A stretch of DNA of 11,737 nt. Source: Alphaproteobacteria bacterium. Its GTDB lineage: Bacteria; Pseudomonadota; Alphaproteobacteria; Rickettsiales; UBA8987. Positions 6,557 to 11,737 of this stretch are shown in pieces. The stretch is taken from positions 1 to 11,737 of the forward strand of contig JAHFPR010000036.1 of assembly GCA_023269645.1 (NCBI GenBank), given 5' to 3'. The notes beneath the pieces were generated by a model that saw nothing but the letters and a program-made list of their open reading frames with translations, searched no databases and had not been told where the DNA came from. Numbering within the stretch: the first letter of the stretch is position 1; every line of letters begins with the position of its first letter. A program made the translations under genes and the position numbers.

Positions 6557-6721
6557 TTATTTTTCTCTCTGCGGCGCGCGCGGAGCCTTGTATACCGCCT
6601 CGCCGGAAAGGGGGTCAATCGCCGTGCCGGGCGGGCGGGTGCGTACGCCGACCTTCTGCGTGGCCTCCACCAGTCCCCGGATGTCCTCCGTGCTCATCCC
6701 TTCGTTCGATTCTTCCGCCAT
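6557..6721 (-). CDS. Small hypothetical protein, 54 aa
   Basis: A short frame opens at ATG 6721 with GGAG six bases upstream and ends TAA at 6557-6559. The product begins MAEESNEGMSTEDIRGLVEA and ends KAPRAPQREK. It has an acidic helical first half and a Pro/Arg-rich second half with GTAIDPLSGEAVYKAP (32-47), with no membrane segment. An in-frame ATG at 6733 is possible, but the ribosome site favours 6721. Overlapping longer frames in this stretch read as compositionally odd shadows. It lies on the same strand as the TerB-like gene and may be co-transcribed with it. I do not recognise the family. Confidence 0.6.
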   Translation of the reverse strand: MAEESNEGMSTEDIRGLVEATQKVGVRTRPPGTAIDPLSGEAVYKAPRAPQREK

Positions 6722-6749
6722 ACCATGCTCCATGATTATTGAGGTATAT

Positions 6750-6900
6750 TATATCCCCTTGAAACAAGTACCCCGTCATTCCCCGACTTTTTGTGCGAGC
6801 AAAAAGTATAGGGGAATCCATGCCTGCCAGAAGAATGGATCGCCCTATAATTGCTTTGCAGTTCGGGCGATGACGGCATTACTTGTTTCAAGGGGATATA
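6750..6900. repeat. 151-bp element with perfect 21-bp terminal inverted repeats
   Basis: tatatccccttgaaacaagta (6750-6770) is the exact reverse complement of 6880-6900. Inside lie further inverted segments: ccgtcattccccga near 6773 pairs imperfectly with tcgggcgatgacgg near 6863-6876, and a hairpin acttttt-gtgcgag-caaaaagt lies at about 6785-6808. The form suggests a MITE-like or nested palindromic element. No coding function is evident, and no target-site duplication is clear. It lies upstream of the 54-codon gene and would be in its leader. Confidence 0.85.
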
Positions 6901-6940
6901 GCCCATTATTGATATTCCGGCTATTCTACCACACCACATA

Positions 6941-6956
6941 CTAACAAACCATTAAC
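6941..6956. promoter_or_regulatory. Possible CtrA-type box
   Basis: On the plus strand the sequence reads CTAA-N7-TTAAC (one mismatch to TTAA-N7-TTAAC); on the minus strand it reads TTAA-N7-TTAG. On the minus strand TAGAAT follows about 12 bases after the second half-site, resembling a CtrA-assisted promoter reading toward the 54-codon gene. It overlaps the Smr gene stop codon. One mismatch and chance AT-richness keep this tentative. Confidence 0.35.
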
Positions 6957-7554
6957 GGTTTTCCCTTTTTCTCCGCAACAGCACATAAAGCGCGCCGAAG
7001 CCGCCATCTTCCGGCGCGGCGTGGCAGAACATCACCAGGTGCGGGCGGAGATCAGGGAGGTTCAGCCAGCGCGGAACGGCCTCCTGCAATACGCCGCGCT
7101 TTTTGCCCGTCAGGATATTTTCTTCGGAACGCGCGCCCTTGCCGGTGACAATCAGCACCACGCGCCTGCCCTCCCCCCACGCGGCAGGAATAAATTGCCG
7201 GAGTGCGTGGAGTGCCTCATCCTGCGTATAACCGTGAAGATCGAGTTGCGCTTCAACGGGCATTTTCCCCTTGCGGAATTTCTCGGCAGTATTTCTATCC
7301 ACTCCGCTGGCATCGCCGAGGGAAAGTTCGGAATAGGAAGGGGGTGGTGCTCCTGTGTCACCCCGCACGCGTTGCGGGGTTAAACACTTGGCCGACCCTA
7401 ACCCCGCAATCGCTTCGCTCTGCGGGGTGACAGCATTTTTATCCTTTACCCCCTTCCCTGCAACCCGCTCCTTCCGGCCAAGTTTCTTCGCCGCGCGCAC
7501 TTCCGCTTCCCACAGCGCATCATCATCTTCGGGATTATGGGTATCGTTTATCAT
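6952..7554 (-). CDS. Smr-domain protein (putative endonuclease), with in-frame repeat insertion
   Basis: The C-terminal half is a small MutS-related (Smr) domain with LDLHG (104-108), the TGKG loop (127-130) and the closing GGFGALYVLL (174-183). Smr domains are nucleases acting on DNA or RNA; the cellular target here is not known. The N-terminal half (1-90) is charged and likely disordered, including ALWEAEVRAAKKLGRKER (13-30), as in alphaproteobacterial Smr proteins. Residues about 41-68 are encoded by a palindromic repeat (7356-7432) read in frame. I chose the ATG at 7554 because it lies 31 bp after the mfd stop and the protein then starts MINDTHNPEDDDALWEAE, typical of the family; the open frame further back to 7767 runs inside mfd. 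Probably co-transcribed with mfd. Confidence 0.88.
   Translation of the reverse strand: MINDTHNPEDDDALWEAEVRAAKKLGRKERVAGKGVKDKNAVTPQSEAIAGLGSAKCLTPQRVRGDTGAPPPSYSELSLGDASGVDRNTAEKFRKGKMPVEAQLDLHGYTQDEALHALRQFIPAAWGEGRRVVLIVTGKGARSEENILTGKKRGVLQEAVPRWLNLPDLRPHLVMFCHAAPEDGGFGALYVLLRRKRENR
7356..7432. repeat. Palindromic repeat inside the Smr gene, same family as 344-413
   Basis: The left arm tgtcaccccgcacgcg... (7356-7382) has the same start and ggggtta end as the arms at 344 and 734. The right arm (7399-7432) ends tgcggggtgaca. The arms are diverged: the left centre is acgcgt instead of acttgt, and the right arm has an atcgcttcgctc insertion. It is translated in the one frame that avoids the TAA and TGA in the repeat, giving residues 41-68 of the Smr protein. 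Confidence 0.88.
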
Positions 7555-7585
7555 GCTGGAAGTGTAGCAGGCGCACCCGGCACTG

Positions 7586-10500
7586 TCACCCCCCGGCCTG
7601 TGCAATCCACGCGATGGCTTCCACCACTTCCCGCACGCCGTGCAGCCGCTTTTCCGGCGTTTCCCACTCCCGCCCGATGACGGCCAGCTTATGGTCGGGG
7701 CGCAGCTTGAACATGGCGGGATGCGCGCTGACATATGCGAGCAGCTTCTCCGGCGCAGCGAACGCATCCTTATAAAATTCGATGGTCGCGCCCTTCGTGC
7801 CCGCGTCCAGCTTGGCTATGCCCGCCTGCCTACACAGTCGCTTCAAGGCCACCGTCGCCAGCAGGTTTTCCACCTCCGCCGGAATCGTTCCGAAGCGATC
7901 CACCAGCTCCGCCGCCATCGCCTCCACCTCCGCCTCCTCCCGCAGATAGGCGATGCGGCGATAGAGGCCGAGCCGCAGCGGCAGATCGCTGACATAGTTT
8001 TCCGGAATCAGCACCGGAATCCCCAGATTCACCCTGGCGATGGTTTCCTCCTCCGGAGCCGCCACCTTCGCGCCCACCCCCTCGCCCCCTATGCGGGGCG
8101 AGTTTTGCATCTGCCTGTCCACCGCGCGAAGCTGCATGATCGCTTCCTGCAATAAATGCTGGTATAGCTCCACGCCGACTTCGCGCACCTGGCCGGATTG
8201 CTCATCCCCCAGCAGATTCCCAAAGCCGCGTATGTCCATATCGTGGCTGGCGAGCGAGAACCCCGCCCCCAGCGTATCGAGCTTCTGCATCACCTCCAGC
8301 CGTTTCTGCGCCTGCACGGTGGGAATTTTTCCGCCCGGCAGCGTGAGGTAGGCGTAGGCACGCACCTTGGAACGCCCCACCCGCCCGCGAATCTGGTAAA
8401 GCTGCGATAGCCCGTAACGATCCGCGCGGTGCACCACCAGCGTGTTGGCCTGCGGAATATCGAGGCCGGATTCAATGATGGTGGTGGAAAGCAGCACGTC
8501 ATACTGCCCGTCCACGAAGGCCTGCATGATGCGCTCCAGCGTATCGGGCGGCATCTTCCCGTGCGCAGAAATAACTTTAACTTCCGGAACCAATGCTTTG
8601 ATTTTCAGCTCCATTTCTTCCAGATCACTGATGCGCGGGCAGACATAGAAGGTGCGCCCGCCCCGGTAATGCTCACGCAGGATGGCCTCGCGGATCACGA
8701 TGCCGTCGTAGGGCATCACGTAGGTGCGCACGGCGAGCCTGTCCACCGGCGGGGTGGCGATGAGGGAGAGATCGCGGATGCCCGCCAGCGAAAGCTGCAA
8801 CGTGCGTGGGATGGGCGTGGCGGTGAGGGTGAGCACGTGAGTATGCGCGCGGAGTTTTTTCAGACGCTCCTTCTGGCGTACGCCGAAATGCTGTTCCTCA
8901 TCCACGATGACGAGGCTCAGGTTTTTGAACTGCACGTCGCCCGAAAGCAGCGCGTGTGTGCCCACGATAATATCCACCTCCCCGGAGGCCAGACCCGCCT
9001 TCACCTCATCCTGTTCCTTAAGATGAACCATGCGCGATAACATTTTGACATTGATGCTGAATCCTGCGAACCGCCGCGCAAAATTCTCGTAATGCTGGCG
9101 GCAGAGCAGTGTGGTGGGAGTGATGACGGCGATCTGATTATTGTTATTGGTTCGCTCCCTGCTCGCCTCCTGGCTCGCAGATGATCCTAACGCGCTACGC
9201 GCGACTAAAGTCTGCTCGGCTACTGCCTCGCTTTCTTGCCTCACTGACCCCTGAACTCCGACCACTGCCCGTTGCGAAGCAACCGCAAACGCCGCCCTTA
9301 ACGCCACCTCCGTTTTTCCGAAGCCCACATCGCCGCAGATGAGGCGATCCATCGGCTTGCCGGAAGCAAGGTCGTCCAGCACCTCCTCGATGGCACGGAG
9401 CTGATCTTCCGTTTCCGTATAGGGGAAGCGCGCGCAGAACTGCTCGTAACTTCCGCCGGGGCGGAACACTTCCCCCTCCCGCATCGCCCGCGCCGCCGCA
9501 ATCTGCAGCAATTCCTCCGCCGTCACACGGATGCGGGATTTCAGCTTCGCGGTGCGCTGCTGCCACGCCAGCCCACCGAGTTTATCCAGCTCCACCGTTT
9601 CATCGGCGGGGCCGTAGCGCGTGATGAGGTCGCTGTTTTCCACCGGCACGAACAGGCGGTCGCCGTCACGGTAGATAATCTTCAGGAAATCGTGCGAAAT
9701 ATTCTGCACCGTGAGAATTTCCAGCTTCTCGAAACGCCCGATACCGTGCTCCCGGTGCACCACCAGCTCGCCTTCCTGAAGGTTCTGCGCCTCCTCCAGA
9801 AAATGCCCGGTGCGCTTGCGCCGCGCGGCGGTGCGGAACAGCTTTTCACCCAGAATATCCTGCTCGGTGATGAGGATGAGGCCATCCGCGATAAAGCCGC
9901 TGTCGAACGGCAGGATCGCAAGCCCCACCGCCCCACGCGGAATCGCATCCCCCGCACACGCCACAGGAACGGAGGCGATGTTATATTCCCCCAGCATCTT
10001 CTCCATCCGCACCCGCGAGCCTTCGGAGAAGCAGGCGATGAGGGCGATTCTGGAAGGAGCAGGGAGCAGGGAGCAGGGAGCACTATTCTTCCCTACCCCC
10101 TGCTCCCTACCCCCTGCTCCCTGCTCCCTGCTCCCTGCTCCCTGACCAAGAAACTCCCCTACCCCCTCGAACGCCGAAGCCTTTTTCTGCACCGCCTCCG
10201 CCGCAAAATCCGGTACGCCGCGCCAGTTTTTCTGCTCCACGCCCGCCCCCTCCGGGAGCGTATACGGATGCAACTGCACCACCGCGCGCGCACACAACGC
10301 AGCACTCCATTCCTGTTCCGTAAGGTAAAGCAGATCCGGCGGGATGGGCTTATAGGCTCCGTCCGCGCCCTCCTCCATCGCGGCTTTCCGCGCGGCGTAG
10401 CTTTCCTTGATCAGGGTGAGACGCTCGCGGTGCGCTTCCTCCGCCAGATGATCCATCGCCACCGCCGCGCCGGGAACATAATCGAACACGGTGTCGAGCT

Positions 10501-11323
10501 TCTCATAGAACAGCGGCAGCCAGTGCTCCGTGCCCGCATAATGCCGCCCGGAGGAAACCGCCTCATACAGCGGATCGGCCTTGATGACCGCGCCGAAAAG
10601 CTCCCGGTAGCGGCTGCGGAAACGGCGGATGGTGTCTTCATCCAGCAGTGCCTCGCCCGCCGGAACAAGCGCGATTTCCTGGCGTGTTTCGCCGGGCTTG
10701 GTGAGCTGCGTCACCGGGTCGAACACGCGGATGGTTTCCAGCAGGTCGGCGAAAAAGTCCAGCCGCAGCCCCTCCCGCTCGCCCGCCGGGATGATGTCCA
10801 CAATGCTCCCGCGCACGGCGAATTCCCCCGGCTCGGTGGCGGTGCTGCCGTGGTTATAGCCGTTCCGCGCCAGAAAATCCGTGAGGCGCGCCCGGTCAAT
10901 CTCACCGCCCACGCGCCCGGCCAGGCTACGCGCGGCCAGCACCTCGCGCGGCAGCACACGCTGCGCTGCGGCGTTGGCGGTTGTTAAAATAATGGAGGGT
11001 GCAAGGCGCAGGGAGCAGGGAACAGAATTCTTTTTTGCTCCCTGCTCCCTGCCTCCCGCTCCCTGTGCCAGCGCGCTCAAGCACCGAATCCTGCGGCTAA
11101 CGGCGATGACGCTGGGGGAAACGCGGTCGTAGGGAATGCAATCCCATGCGGGGAGCATCAGCACCTCGATTTCCGGGAAAAAGAACGCGAGGCACGCGGC
11201 GGCGCGGCTCATCCGCATTTCATCCCGCGCGATATAGAGCACCGTGCCGTGCGCCCGCGCCATCTCCGCCAGCGCGAAAATTTCCGTGCCGTCCGGAACC
11301 GGCGCGAGGGTGATGTGTTTCAT
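7586..11323 (-). CDS. mfd: Mfd, transcription-repair coupling factor, with several in-frame repeat insertions
   Basis: Mfd pushes stalled RNA polymerase off damaged DNA with its translocase and recruits UvrA. From the ATG at 11323 the protein is 1245 aa, longer than the usual 1150-1170. Domains: UvrB-homology region (about 1-330, ITLAPVPDGTEIFALAEMARA at 4-24), RNA polymerase interaction domain (about 510-570, VVHREHGIGRF at 521-531), Walker A GDVGFGKT (664-671), DEEQ (808-811), TATPIPRT (834-841), QIRGRVGRS (977-985), and the C-terminal UvrA-binding region to the end. Extra segments at about 86-110, 392-424 and 684-729 match repeat-derived DNA and explain the length. Starts at 11335 and 11344 (ATG) or 11353 (TTG) are possible; none has a strong ribosome site. 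The frame is intact throughout. Confidence 0.96.
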   Translation of the reverse strand: MKHITLAPVPDGTEIFALAEMARAHGTVLYIARDEMRMSRAAACLAFFFPEIEVLMLPAWDCIPYDRVSPSVIAVSRRIRCLSALAQGAGGREQGAKKNSVPCSLRLAPSIILTTANAAAQRVLPREVLAARSLAGRVGGEIDRARLTDFLARNGYNHGSTATEPGEFAVRGSIVDIIPAGEREGLRLDFFADLLETIRVFDPVTQLTKPGETRQEIALVPAGEALLDEDTIRRFRSRYRELFGAVIKADPLYEAVSSGRHYAGTEHWLPLFYEKLDTVFDYVPGAAVAMDHLAEEAHRERLTLIKESYAARKAAMEEGADGAYKPIPPDLLYLTEQEWSAALCARAVVQLHPYTLPEGAGVEQKNWRGVPDFAAEAVQKKASAFEGVGEFLGQGAGSREQGAGGREQGVGKNSAPCSLLPAPSRIALIACFSEGSRVRMEKMLGEYNIASVPVACAGDAIPRGAVGLAILPFDSGFIADGLILITEQDILGEKLFRTAARRKRTGHFLEEAQNLQEGELVVHREHGIGRFEKLEILTVQNISHDFLKIIYRDGDRLFVPVENSDLITRYGPADETVELDKLGGLAWQQRTAKLKSRIRVTAEELLQIAAARAMREGEVFRPGGSYEQFCARFPYTETEDQLRAIEEVLDDLASGKPMDRLICGDVGFGKTEVALRAAFAVASQRAVVGVQGSVRQESEAVAEQTLVARSALGSSASQEASRERTNNNNQIAVITPTTLLCRQHYENFARRFAGFSINVKMLSRMVHLKEQDEVKAGLASGEVDIIVGTHALLSGDVQFKNLSLVIVDEEQHFGVRQKERLKKLRAHTHVLTLTATPIPRTLQLSLAGIRDLSLIATPPVDRLAVRTYVMPYDGIVIREAILREHYRGGRTFYVCPRISDLEEMELKIKALVPEVKVISAHGKMPPDTLERIMQAFVDGQYDVLLSTTIIESGLDIPQANTLVVHRADRYGLSQLYQIRGRVGRSKVRAYAYLTLPGGKIPTVQAQKRLEVMQKLDTLGAGFSLASHDMDIRGFGNLLGDEQSGQVREVGVELYQHLLQEAIMQLRAVDRQMQNSPRIGGEGVGAKVAAPEEETIARVNLGIPVLIPENYVSDLPLRLGLYRRIAYLREEAEVEAMAAELVDRFGTIPAEVENLLATVALKRLCRQAGIAKLDAGTKGATIEFYKDAFAAPEKLLAYVSAHPAMFKLRPDHKLAVIGREWETPEKRLHGVREVVEAIAWIAQAGG
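8081..8102. repeat. Short palindrome within mfd (possible fourth insertion)
   Basis: ctcgcccc (8081-8088) and ggggcgag (8095-8102) form a perfect 8-bp stem around ctatgc. It encodes part of NSPRIGGEGVGAK in the weakly conserved linker before the C-terminal domain. It could be a small inserted repeat or simply a GC-rich linker. Confidence 0.4.
9137..9276. repeat. In-frame insertion in the Mfd helicase core, repeat-like
   Basis: This DNA encodes about 45 residues (roughly 684-729 of the protein, reading SQRAVVGVQGSVRQESEAVA... to ...NNNN) between Walker A and the motif Ia strand IAVITPTTLL. In E. coli Mfd the corresponding segment is only about eight residues. The DNA contains small palindromes such as gttgc-gaa-gcaac (9270-9282 region) and cgcgctacgcgcg (near 9190). 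Its boundaries are inferred from protein comparison, and it has no second copy in this window. Confidence 0.6.
10052..10144. repeat. Heptamer-rich inverted repeat inside mfd, copy 2
   Basis: Runs of the 7-mer agggagc (10056-10080) face runs of gctccct (10099-10144), making a long imperfect hairpin. In frame it gives GSREQGAGGREQG...KNSAPCSLLPAPS, residues about 394-424. It shares the pattern REQG..KNS.PCSL..APS with copy 1 at 10994-11065. Similar GGGAGCA/heptamer repeats are known as short tandem repeats in other bacteria such as cyanobacteria. Confidence 0.85.
10994..11065. repeat. Heptamer-rich inverted repeat inside mfd, copy 1
   Basis: gcagggagcaggg (11008-11020) faces gctccctgctccctg (11037-11051) and cccgctccctg (11055-11065) around aacagaattc. 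In frame it gives AQGAGGREQG...KNSVPCSLRLAPS, residues about 86-110, where E. coli Mfd has a short loop between conserved blocks. It is the same element family as copy 2. Confidence 0.82.
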
Positions 11324-11428
11324 AGGTTCTTTCATGCGCGCCATTCTGTTCAAGTTGCTTTGAAGCGCAAGCTGGAAAGTGAAGATTGCGGGTGTTTTTG
11401 AAGGGTTCTAGACAAAATGTGCGTGGTG

Positions 11429-11460
11429 GTAACGATTTGTTAACCTTTTTGTGCTAGAGT
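11429..11460 (+). promoter_or_regulatory. CtrA-like box with -10 element, promoter of the gene at 11507
   Basis: GTAA (11429-11432), exactly seven bases, then TTAACC (11440-11445) matches the CtrA site TTAA-N7-TTAAC with one mismatch. TAGAGT (11455-11460) follows at nine bases as a -10. A start near 11467 would give a leader of about 40 nt. The rest of the 183-bp divergent region (11324-11506) must also hold the mfd promoter, which I could not identify. Confidence 0.6.
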
Positions 11461-11506
11461 AACAGACAGGGCAATAAAAAATTGGTGGTTCCAACGGAGA
11501 AATATT

Positions 11507-11737
11507 ATGGGTTTGATGGATTTTCTGAAAGGTACAAAAGCAGCAGAGCCAGTTCCGTCACTGGAATTGGACAATAAAGCAACGGAAATATGTCCCGAAG
11601 ACGTTGCCAAGTTGGATGAAGCACTCACATCCCTTAAGGGAGCGGCCTTAGTGCGCGCTGATAATAGTAGGGATGAATTAGTGCAGGGTGCCACAGAAAA
11701 AATGATTGCTTCCGCAGGTGATGATGTAGACGCCGCG
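11507..11737 (+). CDS. Hypothetical protein, N-terminal 77 residues (runs off the right edge)
   Basis: The ATG at 11507 has a good GGAGA ribosome site (11495-11499) seven bases upstream and a CtrA-like promoter. The visible part starts MGLMDFLKGTKAAEPVPSLE and continues as a soluble, acidic, helix-forming stretch (LDEALTSLKGAALVRADNSRDEL, 35-57) without a signal peptide. The MGLxDFLKG head is like that of small BON/LysM proteins of the Kbp type, and the segment could be the start of a BON domain, but too little is visible to claim this. Base composition is less GC-rich than mfd. The frame is open to the window end. Confidence 0.7.
   Translation, partial: MGLMDFLKGTKAAEPVPSLELDNKATEICPEDVAKLDEALTSLKGAALVRADNSRDELVQGATEKMIASAGDDVDAA

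Noticed and set aside
7555..7767. N-terminal extension of the Smr protein to 271 aa
   Set aside because: It overlaps the mfd 3' end in another frame and reads as Ser/Cys/Arg-rich shadow sequence; the family-like start is at 7554.
8429..9040. 203-codon plus-strand frame opposite the mfd helicase region
   Set aside because: Antisense to conserved helicase motifs, with no recognisable domain.
10052..10144. CRISPR array, suggested by the regular short repeats in mfd
   Set aside because: The unit is 7 bp with no spacers, lies within coding sequence and forms an inverted structure.
9692..10987. 431-codon open frame on the plus strand opposite mfd
   Set aside because: It is antisense to a clear Mfd, is rich in Arg/His/Pro as expected of a GC-rich shadow, and shows no domain.

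Overview
The window looks like a chromosomal segment of an alphaproteobacterium. The evidence is gene content and signals: a histidine operon (hisB, a DUF2628 gene, hisH, hisA) divergent from hslV; an HslV with the Trp-His-Gly propeptide ending typical of that class; and CtrA-like TTAA-N7-TTAAC boxes. Most genes are GC-rich. The GIY-YIG gene (418-711), the gene at 3224-3874 and the gene at the right edge look AT-richer. I see no rRNA, tRNA, CRISPR array or complete IS element. I cannot name the genus.

Layout. Minus strand, 1-2453: hisB, a DUF2628 membrane protein, hisH, a small GIY-YIG nuclease gene and the start of hisA. The GIY-YIG gene sits inside the his operon between two copies of one palindromic repeat. 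Plus strand, 2461-6010: a strong sigma-32-like heat-shock promoter, hslV, a palindromic repeat, an AT-rich gene that may have a uracil-DNA-glycosylase-like fold, another short palindrome, a sulfotransferase gene, and hslU, whose ATG overlaps the sulfotransferase stop. Minus strand, 6014-6721: a TerB-like gene and a 54-codon gene. Region 6722-6951 carries a 151-bp element with perfect 21-bp terminal inverted repeats and a possible CtrA site. Minus strand, 6952-11323: mfd, then an Smr-domain gene. At the right edge a plus-strand gene starts at 11507 behind a CtrA-like promoter and runs off the window.

The most unusual property is the density of short palindromic repeats and their entry into coding sequence. 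Mfd is about 80-100 residues longer than usual. The excess is accounted for by three in-frame repeat-like insertions: two related heptamer-rich elements in the N-terminal half, and one of about 45 residues between helicase motifs I and Ia. A small fourth is possible. The Smr gene carries an in-frame copy of the same family that flanks the GIY-YIG gene. This resembles the Rickettsia palindromic elements that insert in frame into genes, but with different sequences. The GIY-YIG nuclease bracketed by four identical 27-bp repeat arms is a candidate for a nuclease linked to repeat spread, by analogy with RAYT/REP systems. That link is a hypothesis, not something the sequence proves.

How the genes relate: HisB, HisH and HisA are histidine biosynthesis steps. 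HslV and HslU form one ATP-dependent protease, here split by two unrelated genes but probably still read from the heat-shock promoter. Mfd and Smr both act in stress or repair settings (transcription-coupled repair; Smr-type nuclease activity) and appear to be co-transcribed.
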